A stretch of 20,433 bases of DNA from Funneliformis mosseae. Its lineage: Eukaryota > Glomeromycota > Glomeromycetes > Glomerales > Glomeraceae. The notes under the pieces were generated by a model. The model was not told the DNA's origin. It worked only from the letters and a program-made list of their open reading frames with translations, and did no database searches. Made by a program: the position numbers and the translations under genes. This document shows positions 8,525-17,838 of this stretch, piece by piece. The stretch is from the NCBI GenBank assembly GCA_910592005.1, contig CAJVPP010001377.1, positions 1 through 20,433 on the forward strand, read 5' to 3'. Position 1 is the first letter of the stretch. Each line of letters begins with the position of its first letter.

Positions 8525-10494
8525 TTATTGTGGGAAGCTACCAAGGAAGCTTTCAATGTTTCTATCTAAGGTATCAGTAATAGGGATGAAGGATTTAACA
8601 TCATGTTTACTTATCAGTCCTTTAGTTAGGAGTATCCGTTGAAAGTCCGCACAAGTGGAGGAAAGACTATTAATAGCTATAGTAAATGAAAATATATGTC
8701 TTTATTGGCGGTAACAGATTGTAATAAGCTGTTCATTTGTCTTTTTCTGCAAGAGAGTCATGCAGTTGGAGGCATCAATATGAGGATATTTTTCATCAGC
8801 GGGTGATGATTCTGGGGGAAGTGCATTATTATATTCAGCCGTATTCTAAGGAGTAATTACTTTAATATCTAGTGCTTTTTCGATGACACTAAGCCTATCT
8901 TGTGAGAAGGCTAGACTGAAAGTTAAAATTGAGTTGTTTCGTAATAGCCTTGAGTTGCGTGGTAACAAATTTCTTAAAGTCCTAATCGTGCATAAAGCCT
9001 CCTTTAACAGTACCGTTGGAAAGATCCTTGATCAGCTTGGATGCCTAGACTGTATTGGTTATTTCAATATCCATTTCATCAGGAATATCATTAGCCCAGG
9101 TCAAGGTATTTGGTTTTGGTTTATGTTTATCACCTGAAGAAGTCTGTAGAGAGGGGTTAGTTGTGAAGCCTTTAAGCCGGTCATCCTTCTCCTTGTTTTT
9201 TAACGCATCTACGAAGGTAACGTTGTCTTTTACTGCGCCTTTTTGTTGTTGTTTTTTTGGGGTGATGTAATTATTGAATTGAGCTGGTTGAAACTTTTGG
9301 TAAAGTTGTTGCATATTACGATTTTTAGGATTATATCTACGTTTTGAACAGTTTGTTGCATTATAATGATCAGACGAGCAAATAGCGCAAAGTTTTTTCT
9401 TGGAATCTGTCCATTCGACTTTTTTTCCGTTTAGTGTTAAATCTGTGAAAGTACTAGCTACTTTACAGAATTGCACAGAGGCAAAGTAAAAGTAGGCGTG
9501 TTGGAGATAGTTGTAGTTTGACCTAGCTCTAGAGACGATCCAGACAGTTGCTTCTGTCATTTGACCAATATCCAAGAGATCATGTGATGTGGTATTTCTT
9601 AGAAGGTTAGTAAGCTTAATTGAATACTTAAATTTGTTCTGGATATCTGAACGAGGTAGGTTACTTCTGTGGAATCTAATCATGTCATTAAGAAGGAATA
9701 TGCTGTCTCCTTTATCGAGTTCAGTAAAGTTAGTGTTCTTGTCAAAGGTGATATTAGCTTGTTGCCATAAATTACAGGTTTCCATCATAATGCGGGTGAT
9801 ATTACCGTATTTGGAAAATAATTTTTTAAGGCGTAATTCAGTGGTGTCGAGTGGAATTTCAGTCACAGTGATAGAAAGTTCCAGAGTAAAGAGGGCTTGT
9901 TTTTGTAGGACAAGTGGTAAGAACGTGTTGTTGTCCATTTGGGGAATCTGTATTTTACAGAAATTGTATCGTTTGTTTTTGTCGAGAAAGGCAAGTATGA
10001 GGATGGTTTGTTTGTAGTCTGCTGGAGATTTGCCACGTGTGATACCTGAAAAGGAAAGTAACTCTATGCAGTGCTGATCAATGATGTCAGCAATTTTTTT
10101 GTTGGGATTCTGCCTTTGTATTTTTCAAGTAAACAGTATGCGAAAAAATTTTCGAGAAGGCGACTGTTGGTGAAAGCGAGAATATCTCCCTCAGTAGTGA
10201 TAAGGTTTTCAGTAGGGTCAGAGCTGTCATCAACATTTATAGTACTAAAGAAAGCTACATTGATAATAAAGTGACTTCCTTTTCTTTGCCTTTATTGTTT
10301 ACCGAAGAAGTTCGGCAAGAGTGTTTTCAACTTCCATGTTGTTTTCAGGAACAAAGTTGTTCATCGGAACAGATAAAGAAACTGTTGGTTTAACTGTTTG
10401 TATAGTATTTTGTTTTTTTGTAAGGTTTTTGGACATTTTTGGGTGATACAGAGTGACCGCGGTTGTTATTTTATTTTCTGCTATTATTTGACAT
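8525..10494 (-). pseudogene. LINE A ORF1: RRM/zinc-knuckle RNA-binding protein, disrupted
   Basis: ATG at 10494 in a CCACCATG context; terminal CCA CAA TAA at 8525-8527, both shared with copy B. The longest open part (9045-9938, 297 codons) holds an RRM-like fold (about residues 21-67: SITVTEIP, then LKKLFSKYGNITRI), a second RRM-like fold (about 106-165: IKLTNL, then AYFYFASV) and a CCHC knuckle C184-x2-C187-x3-H191-x5-C197. A basic Gln/Lys-rich stretch follows, then DEMDIEI. Such proteins coat the LINE RNA as a ribonucleoprotein. Breaks: TAA at codon 8, an extra base in the A-run just after, a frameshift near 10.1 kb, and stops from 9044 onward. Confidence 0.85.
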
Positions 10495-10520
10495 GGTGGA
10501 GAAACAGAAAGAGTTTTTTA

Positions 10521-10547
10521 TATTTATATTAAATATTTTTTTTTTTT
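10521..10547. repeat. Boundary of LINE A and U1: TATATTAAATA core plus T-tract
   Basis: TATTTATATTAAATA followed by 12 T's. The first 25 bp match 3040-3064 exactly, giving the LINE A target duplication. It is also the A-tail end of U1. Confidence 0.7.
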
Positions 10548-10959
10548 CTTTTTCAGTATTTGATAATACCAAAGAGATCATTATGGCGAAGGAATCATAT
10601 GAAACCTTATATATGCCAACTCAATACTAGGAAGATCTTAACTGATATTTAATATCAGTCCTAATCCACATCAATATACTGGTCTGAAGATTGCTACCTA
10701 GGTCAACATTCCTGAGAGCGTACCCTCAGCGCCCCTAGACCTCAGAACTACTGTCAAATTTGAATAGAGGGATCACTTTCAGCCACAAGGTACTTGTGTC
10801 GTGTTTTTCCCTTGTTTTTTATCAATACCATATCTGGATACTATTATCTCTACCCGGTATCAGGGTATTTTTACACATGATTGGGAAGGCTTAGACATTG
10901 TTTATCTTATAGAACCTCAGAAAGGTAGGTGGCTGTCATATCCATATTGTTAAATTCAC

Positions 10960-10976
10960 CTAGGAATCGAACCCAG
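10960..10976 (-). other. U1 second tRNA-like T-arm
   Basis: Minus strand: stem CTGGG, loop TTCGATT, stem CCTAG, five pairs including one G-T. GGTTCGATTCC is a consensus B box. No convincing A box lies upstream on the same strand. Confidence 0.5.
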
Positions 10977-11357
10977 CCTCTACCCCAAGTGATAGCTCGA
11001 TTGGATAGTTGCTGCGGCAGTGCAATGCAGTCTATTATCAACTATAATCATCTTAAGAGTTTCTCGAGATATCACCCAATCTACTAATTACTGGTTAATT
11101 ACTTTCTTACTTATGTAAGGGCCCTGAATTTGAAAACGTGAGACAGTATCCATTACAGACCTATCAGCATCAGCCAAGTTTCTGTCGATCCCTAGCTTCA
11201 TTTGCATCTACTTGTTCTTGAAAATTCAGTATTTAGGCATAATTAACACCGATCGATGGGTCGATCAACCAGTTTCTAACGCATATTAGTATATATACCC
11301 ACATATTCAGTTATATATAAAATTCTTACGAAAATTATCCAGTTTTATGCCTCGGCT

Positions 11358-11424
11358 GAGACTTGAACCTGTGGTTATTGCAATGTAATCCACAATAGGA
11401 GCTCAGTTGTTACCAACTGAACTA
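11358..11424 (-). promoter_or_regulatory. U1 internal Pol III promoter-like A and B boxes
   Basis: Minus-strand TAGTTCAGTTGG (11413-11424) fits the A box, and GGTTCAAGTCTC (11358-11369) fits the B box GGTTCRANTC. They are about 55 nt apart start to start, within the usual range. GTTC and GAGC around the A box can pair as a D-stem. The T-stem is weak, so this is a tRNA-derived head rather than a tRNA gene. Confidence 0.65.
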
Positions 11425-11440
11425 GGAACGCCAATCCCTC

Positions 11441-11463
11441 TATATTAAATATTTTTTTTTTTT
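11441..11463. repeat. Boundary of U1 and U2: TATATTAAATA core plus T-tract
   Basis: TATATTAAATA (11441-11451) then 12 T's. The U1 5' end (GAGGGATTGG on minus) abuts the core, and U2's A-tail precedes it. Confidence 0.7.
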
Positions 11464-11874
11464 CTTTTGCAGTATTTGATAATACCAGAGAGGTTATTAT
11501 GACGAATGAATCATATGAAACCTTATATATGCCGACTCAATACTGGGAAGATCTTGACTGACATTTAATATCAGCCCTAATCCATATCGATATACTGGTC
11601 TGAAGATTGCCACCTAGGTCGACATCTCCGAGAGCGTACCCTCAACGCCTCTAGACCTCAGAACCACTGTCAAATTTGGATAAAGGGATCACTTTCAGCC
11701 ACAAGGTACTTGTGTCGTGTTTTTCCCTTGTTTTTTACCAACACTATATCTGGATACTATTACCTCTGCCAGTATCAGGGTATTTTTACATATAATCGGG
11801 AAGGCTTAGACATTGTTTATCTTATAGAATCTCAGAAAGGTAGGTGGCTGTCATATCTATATCGTCAAATTCAC

Positions 11875-11891
11875 CTAGGAATCGAACCCAG
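11875..11891 (-). other. U2 second tRNA-like T-arm
   Basis: Identical to the U1 arm: CTGGG, TTCGATT, CCTAG on the minus strand. Confidence 0.5.
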
Positions 11892-12274
11892 TTTCTACCC
11901 CAAGTGACAGCTCGATTGGATGGTTGCTGTGACAGTGCAATGCAGTCTATTATCAATTATAATCACCTCAAGAGTTTCTTGAGATATCACCCAATTTACT
12001 AATTACTGGTTAATTACTTCCTTACTTATGTAAAGGGCCCCTGAATTTGAAGACGTGAGACAGTACCCATTACAAGTCTATCAGCGAAGGCCAAGTTTCT
12101 GTCGATCTCTGGCTTCATTTGCATCCACTTGTTCTTGAAAATTCAGTATTTAGGTATGATTAACGCTGATTGACAGGTCGATCAACCAGTTTCTAATGCA
12201 TATTAGTATATACGCCCACATATTCAGTTACATATGAAATTCTTACAAAAATCATCTAGTTTTATGCCTCAGCT

Positions 12275-12341
12275 GAGACTTGAACCTGTGGCTATTGCAG
12301 TGTAACTCACAATAAGAGCTCAGTTGTTGCCAACTAAACTA
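12275..12341 (-). promoter_or_regulatory. U2 internal Pol III promoter-like A and B boxes
   Basis: Minus-strand TAGTTTAGTTGG (12330-12341) and GGTTCAAGTCTC (12275-12286). Same spacing as U1; the B box is identical and the A box differs by one transition. Confidence 0.6.
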
Positions 12342-12357
12342 GGGACGCCAATCCCCT

Positions 12358-12382
12358 TATATTAAATATATTTTTTTTTTTT
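12358..12382. repeat. Direct repeat flanking LINE B (3' side)
   Basis: TATATTAAATATA then 12 T's, matching 19824-19846 (the same 13 bp plus 10 T's). It differs from the LINE A pair by the extra TA before the T-tract, so each LINE has its own matched pair. Confidence 0.7.
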
Positions 12383-12411
12383 ATTTTAAAGTGCGGTAGT
12401 TCTACATAATC

Positions 12412-12417
12412 TTTATT
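12412..12417 (-). terminator. Polyadenylation signal AATAAA of LINE B
   Basis: Minus-strand AATAAA about 25-30 nt before the A-tail, at the position matching copy A. Confidence 0.5.
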
Positions 12418-13563
12418 ATGATAATAGTATGATAAAAAGTAAAATACAAATCAAAAAGAAAAAATGAAAATCTCATACAGAAAAGAAAAACTAGACTATA
12501 GAAGACTGACCCTGCACTCCCCCAGATTAATTCTAACCTAAGTTAAGACTACCATTTCTGAGTATTTAATCGAAGTAAAACAGGAGAGGGCTTGGCCACT
12601 ACTGCACCAAAAATTTGTCTATTGGGATCCAAGTTGCACCATGGTATTTATTGGATCATCGTTATTGTTGTTGGCAGGAGTACTGTAGGGAAAATCAAAA
12701 CCTGAAGAGGTGAAATTGTCCTTTTTATCTTGAAGGTTAATGTTTGCAGCTTTCTCGATGGTGGATTGACGTACACATCTTTCAATTCAAAAAAGTTGTG
12801 ATTCTTTATAAATGAAGTGCATGAGAGATGAATATGCAGCTAAAGCTGTAGGCATATGTGAAAGGTTGTTGTGAATAAGTTCAAATAGAGAAGTGGGAAC
12901 AATGCCTTTAATGAGAATCATAAAGGAAAAGGATGTTAAAAGGTTCTACCAATTAAGATTGTCAATATCGTTCGAATGTGCATTGGTAATGACTCTAAGG
13001 TAGTCTTTAACTCATTGTATGAGTAGTTTCATTTGATAGTTAACCATCGGGCAGGTCTATATATATAAGAAGTCTTCATCCGCTACCTCACATCGAGGAC
13101 ACAAAGCTAAGGGTGAAAATAAAGCTAGATGTCTAATTTTCAAAATTTCGACTGTAGGAAGCATTTCCAGTAGTCGTTAGAATTTTTTCATTCTTGTAGT
13201 AGAGGCCATGTAGGATGTGTGATTGGTAGCGACATTATTACTGAGGTAGAAAGAGGTAGCGAACCAATTAATCTTAAAGAATTGGTGATATTTGTTGAGT
13301 ACATGTAATGATAAAATTTGTTGAAGATGCTTGTGTCGGAAGATGTCTTTTACAAGTTGCCTAATCAGTAGGAGAATAGATTGGTTGTTGTAATTAAAAA
13401 AACATTATGAGGCAGCCGTCGTATTAAATTGCAAGAAGGGAAGGTTGAAAGCGTCTTTCACCATAGCGTCTACCTTGTTATTTCAAATATTGTTTGAGTG
13501 CGCTTTGACTTTAATCAGGTGGACATCCAGGCTATGCTCAGAGATCACTTAAAAAAGACAAGA

Positions 13564-14202
13564 CTAAAACATGAAATTGTTGATTTTCAGAAAAGGCCTG
13601 AAAGTGAAAGATTGCTTCTTAAGGAAACTAAATTTGTTGAATTGTGATATAATAATGGCTGAGTCAGTATAAACTCTGACTTTGCAATTTGAAGGAGCAG
13701 TCAGAAGGGCTGTGAAAAGAGCTGCAAATTCAGATATTGACGATAGTGGAAAGCTGGAGGTCAACGTAGTGCTAAAGGAAACCATAGGCGAATTATGGTG
13801 ATATTGTAGCCAAGCAAGTCCTATTTTGATTGAAGGAAGACCGATGTTTATAAGAGATCCGTTAGTATAAAACTCTAACTCAGTAGCGGAAACAAAATTA
13901 GAAGAAAGTGTTAGTAGTTCTTCTTTGTGTGAGGAAGGGATAAATTTATCTATATGAGAGCTATAAGTATAAGGAGGCACAGAGGGCGGTACATTCAAGA
14001 TATGGAGCTGATAGGACGCAATTGCGCAAGTTAGGGCTAGTTCATTTAGGGTACCAATAGATAGCGCTGTGGAATTGGAACTGTCATAATAAATATTGTG
14101 AAAGGCTACACAGTATATTTGAGAAATGCTGATATGGCAGTACGACCTATTTGTTGAAGGTGTGTTTTGATTGTGCAGAGAACAGCGGGAGCATGAAAGC
14201 AA
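13564..14202 (-). other. LINE B RNase H domain remnant
   Basis: Open for 212 codons. It begins with a CSRC segment and HNIYYDSSN, then the RNase H fold: YTNGS (Asn114, codon 13861-13863, for the catalytic Asp that copy A keeps as YADGS), Glu158 in SEFAALFTAL and Asp180 in VYTDSA. The segment ends in a stop where Trp is expected. VKAHS and NKVDAM follow downstream in the same frame, beyond further stops. Confidence 0.85.
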
Positions 14203-14840
14203 TTTGGTACTGTAACTGGTTGCTTTTTTGAAATTATAATGTCTGAGGTGCAGATTGTGTTGGTCAGCGTGGGTGATGCGTCTAATGACAAAGCTGTTAA
14301 GATTGAATATTCAGCTCACAGCGTACGATCTATAACCAGGGGTAAGGTATTATTGTTTTAATGTGTAGCCATACATAAGATCGTGTGGGAAAATTCTGTT
14401 GATGAATCTGTCAGGTGATGGTTGTAAGTACTATTCTATGATAGTAAACCATTTGGGAGTTCTGACGAACTTTGTTTATTGATGCGTGATGTGGATGAGA
14501 TCTTTGTAAGAGAACATGTAATTACCAACACAATTGACTAGTTGTTTAGCATAAAGAACTGAGCATTTTCTAAGGTCCAGGACGTGATTTCTGTAGATAG
14601 GCTTGATGAGGTCTAAAATCGGGGTAGTACCTCTGGATACCAAATTATTTGAGCTTAACAGAACGCTAAGGTTAATGTTCAGATTGTTTAAGGTACTAAG
14701 CAGAGCTGGGAGCCAGTCATCTTTAGATCTATGAGTATTATATGGCCATTGTACTAAAGGATTGATAAACAACTATTTCCAGGTTTGCAGTTATCTAACA
14801 CGAATTTTAAATGTGAGGCCTAATAAGTTGGGTTCATTGG

Positions 14841-15743
14841 CTATCTGCAGAAGAGCACTGCTAAGATTTTGAATAAGTTTTTGGTAGAAAGGGGTAATAT
14901 TGTAAAAATAATGTGACAAAAAAACAAGGATGGTGTTTTTCGTGAGAAGTGCAATTTAGAGCGGAGGAACGCAACATATGAAGCCATGATTATAACACAA
15001 TGTTTTTCTGAAGGGAGTGTAAGTTGTGATTTGTATTCTATGTATGGTAGGATAACTCTATTAAATATATATGTGAGATAAGCGTCCGTTAGTTTTTTAG
15101 ATCGCATTATAGTGATTGCTGATTTGATTTTTTCATAGATTTGGTTGGTGATAAACATTCTATTATCTGTTAACGAGATCCAAACTCTGAGGTACCTAAC
15201 ACTTTTATTGGGTTTCTTTGCAGTGATGTGATGGGTGTCATTAAGATTGGCAATACTAAAGGGCTCTGACTGAGTCTTATTTACCAGAAGTTCTGATTTG
15301 GGCCAATTAACCTGTATGTCATTGAAGGAATAAAAACTGTTATCAATACTAATAATTGATGACAGATCATTAGCAGACTTGGCAATCCATAGGGTATCGT
15401 TCATAAATGCTAAAGTTGGGATCGTTACAGACAGGCATTGCGTAGTGGGTAAACAAGCATCAGGTTGCCATTTGCAACTCATTTTATATCTGTGAGGTGA
15501 CTCTTGAATTCTACATAGTAATGGGTTATAGTAGATATACTACAAAAGGGGTGAAATAACTTCTTCTTGATCGATATCAGAAACGATAACATAAGGCTCA
15601 GTATTGTCGTGAGCAGTGAAGATTCTGTTGAGTCTTAGAATAAATAATTTCATAATGATGTTGATGTATTTGAAAGGGATTCGTAACCTTTCCATTGCTT
15701 TGACCAATGTAAAAACGTTGACGCGATCGTATGCTTTAGACAT
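14841..15743 (-). other. LINE B reverse transcriptase domain remnant
   Basis: Motif A DMSKAYDRVN at the start of 15540-15743. Motif B reads DIDQEEVISPLL, with Glu (codon 15564-15566) for the conserved Gly. Motif C reads FMND (15396-15407), with Asn for the first catalytic Asp. The thumb-side part (14841-15482) contains VNWPKSELL, YLRVWISLTDN, KKLTDAYLTYIFNRV and YIEYKSQLT. The changes are G-to-A in the coding sense and would abolish polymerase activity even without the stops. Confidence 0.88.
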
Positions 15744-17838
15744 ATCTTGTAAAAGAACCTAGAGTTCAGTTTTATTGGTGATGGCGTCATGTTTTATGTT
15801 GTCTATTATATGTATGGGGTCAAAAGTAGATTTAAAAGGCAGTCCAGCAAAGTTTGATCCTTTCAAAATATTGTGTTGTATAATTATAGATGCAAGTCTG
15901 TTATTGAGTAGTTTTACAAAGGCTTTTCTCAGGCATTCTAGGAGCGTTATTAGACGGGTGTTATTAAGGTCTAATTCCCAAGATTTAGGTTTGGGAATTG
16001 GATAAACATAAGCAAAGTTCTATCTCAAGGGAATTGAAGAAATTTGAAGGCAGCCACAAATGATTAACCAGAGGTATTTTCTGCTCTGTAGATCCAAATG
16101 CTTAAGCATTTCATTGGATATAGAAGAGGAGCCTGTAGCTTTGTCATTAGGTAGGCAGTCTAAAATTCTATACTATTCGTCAGCTGATGGAAAAGAAGTG
16201 AGCTGGTCGTATATTAATGGATCAATATCAACAATTGGTTAGTATGTGGAATTTCATTCTTCTGGAATTGTCTTGTCACAGTGTGTCATTCCTACAATTT
16301 GTTGAAAATGTCTATTGACTTCATTTTTCACTTCGATTTTATTAGTCAGTAATGGCTTATCATGTTTAGAATTGTTCAGACATTTATCAAGAGTAATAAT
16401 TTTCCTTTTCCTATTCAATATGGAGTCGATCATACGTGAGGGATCAGCGTTATAGTCATCGATACGAGCTTGGAGTGCTTGTTGGATGCTCTTAATTTTG
16501 AACTCCTGTTCTTTGAGTTTGGCTTCAACATAAAGATCAGCTAGTAATAATTTGGTATCAGTAATAACAGAATTGATGTGAGCTAAGGAATGGTTAATGT
16601 TCACAGCTATGACGTGTAGGCTGTTGGAATGGGTAATAGTGAGAAAGTCTTTATATTTAGATGACCATTCTGGACACTTGGATGTATCTTCTAGACAAAC
16701 TCAGTAAGTTTGTTGAATCCGTATAAGGTCTTGATATTCTTATAAACGGTTAAGAGACCTATAGGTCATTTTTTATAGCAGGTTGTTCTAGCTTTACTTA
16801 CAGGTATGCAGGATTTAACTGCTGCAATGATTGATTCTTGAAATACATTCCACGAGCTGTTGAGTGAGAACTGTGTCCAGATCTTTGTAATGGAGAGGTC
16901 TTTAAGAGAACTGTATTTGGTGATATTGTCAGTTTTGGCTGCGAATTTGGCCTATTTCAGGTCATCCATATGGGAATACATGAAAAAACTTTTCTTAGAA
17001 CAACGTCTGTCGTTCAAAGGAGTGGTCAAAAAGTCAGACACTGAAGTCATTACAACTGAATGGTCAGAGATAGAGGGTATCATAGATACTGTTTGGCACG
17101 TGAGGATGTTTAAGGTCAATTCTGAAGACATCTAAATATAATCGATTTGTAACGAAGTGTTATGATGCAAAAATGACTGAAAGGACGAATGGTTGATGTT
17201 ATGAATTATGCTAAAAATGTCAAATAAATTGTGTCTTAACAGTGAGTTCATAAAACAGATTGTATGTTGTGGGTTTTGAGATCAATCAAAATCAGCGTTG
17301 AAATCTCCAAACAAGATGATGTGGTAGTTATCTCGGTTCACTTCTGCAAGGAGTGCATTTATATATATATGCATAGATCTGCATAGAATTTTTGAACCAG
17401 GGTTAAGTGGTGGAAAGTATACATTGATAACTAATAGCTTTTGTTTGTCAGTGAATTGTAATTTAGCGTAAATAATACGATCGTATTTTGAATCATGTTT
17501 GAAAACATGTTTGGCAAGTTTCTGACTGAAAGAGAAACTGACACTAAACTTACTGGTTTGGCTCTCCTAGTACGTACTAGTAAATGAAGTGAAATTGAAA
17601 AAAGATCAGTTGAGAACGGAAGAGTTATTGGATTTGAAGTTTGTTTCTTGGAGACCGATGATATCGAGGTTATATGATTCATATAGAGATATTAAATAGT
17701 TTTGTTTAGTAGCGTTGTTGAGGGATCTAACGTTATGTATTGCAATATTTATAGTTGGTAGATAATTGTTTTGGGTGGTGATAACATTCTTATCAAGGTT
17801 TATACTGGTAGAGACAGTATTCATTATGTGAAATAAAG

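Larger units (their letters stand above)
3065..10520 (-). mobile_element. Non-LTR (LINE) retrotransposon copy A, full length, inactive
   Basis: About 7.46 kb on the minus strand. A very short leader (about 26 nt before the first ATG at 10494) precedes ORF1 (RNA-binding), then 13 nt, then ORF2 (endonuclease, RT, RNase H, zinc tail), then a ~236-nt 3' UTR with AATAAA (3094-3099 on the + side as TTTATT) and an A-tail. A second copy lies at 12383-19823, collinear over its whole length and clearly homologous (by eye around 80% or more identical). Bracketed by a 25-bp direct repeat. ORF1 and ORF2 carry stops and frameshifts, but the RT FMDD and RNase H acidic residues survive. Confidence 0.92.
10548..11440 (-). 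mobile_element. U1: tRNA-headed, A-tailed SINE-like unit, ~893 bp
   Basis: On the minus strand it begins AGGGATTGGCGTTCC, carries Pol III A- and B-box-like sequences in its first ~85 nt, and ends CTGAAAAAG plus an A-tail and TATTTAATATA. U2 is a neighbouring copy with the same start, length and end. It is flanked on both sides by the TATATTAAATA core. No ORF is credible. The size is large for a SINE, so a composite or dimeric element (a second tRNA-like T-arm lies at 10960-10976), or a monomer belonging to the LINE promoter region, remains possible. The 3' end shares only the A-tail and the target motif with LINE A, not a tail domain. Confidence 0.65.
11464..12357 (-). mobile_element. U2: tRNA-headed, A-tailed SINE-like unit, ~894 bp
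   Basis: Collinear with U1 from end to end, with one small indel seen in the compared part. Over roughly 560 bp I counted about 40 differences that are transitions and one transversion. It has the same tRNA-like head and the same tail (CTGCAAAAG plus A's). U2 lies directly downstream of LINE B's A-tail in the transcription sense, with no filler DNA. Confidence 0.65.
12619..17824 (-). pseudogene. LINE B ORF2: endonuclease-reverse transcriptase-RNase H polyprotein, disrupted
   Basis: ATG at 17824 opens MNTVSTSINLDKNV, and the TAG at 12619-12621 matches the end of copy A. Endonuclease blocks: HNVRSL, GLQETNFKS, FGDFNADFD, IDYI*MS and ISDHSVV. RT and RNase H follow (separate entries), then CPRCEVADEDF and the WIERC-type tail (here with a stop in place of Trp). 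A one-base deletion near 16.69 kb moves the frame, and a second shift lies near 14.93 kb. Stops include 17132-17134 (Trp to TAG) and one after SSVLN at 17606-17608. Copy B keeps the canonical GDFN that copy A has lost, so the two copies decayed independently. Confidence 0.9.

Noticed and set aside
9589..10274. Plus-strand open frames of 142 and 67 codons (also 18962-19318)
   Set aside because: They are antisense to ORF1 of the LINEs, where the minus strand encodes RRM and zinc-knuckle motifs. The recurrence in both copies follows from homology.
3065..10520. Stop-codon reassignment to explain TGA/TAG at Trp positions
   Set aside because: Frameshifts, TAA stops, and different stop types at the same Trp codon in the two copies fit mutational decay better than an altered code.
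10993..11004. A-box-like TAGCTCGATTGG on the + strand in U1
   Set aside because: No B box follows on the same strand within range. The nearest B box is on the minus strand on the wrong side.
11347..11433. tRNA gene at the head of U1 (and at about 12264-12350 in U2)
   Set aside because: A and B boxes and a possible D-stem are present, but the T-stem and acceptor stem do not pair properly. The sequence is repeated as the start of an A-tailed unit, so it is a tRNA-derived head.
11710..11907. 65-codon plus-strand ORF inside U2
   Set aside because: Not open in U1 in the same way, no family resemblance, and it lies antisense to the SINE-like unit.
10548..12357. U1 and U2 as long terminal repeats of an LTR element
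   Set aside because: No TG...CA ends, no primer-binding site or polypurine tract between paired copies; they are directly adjacent, have A-tails and a tRNA-like head.
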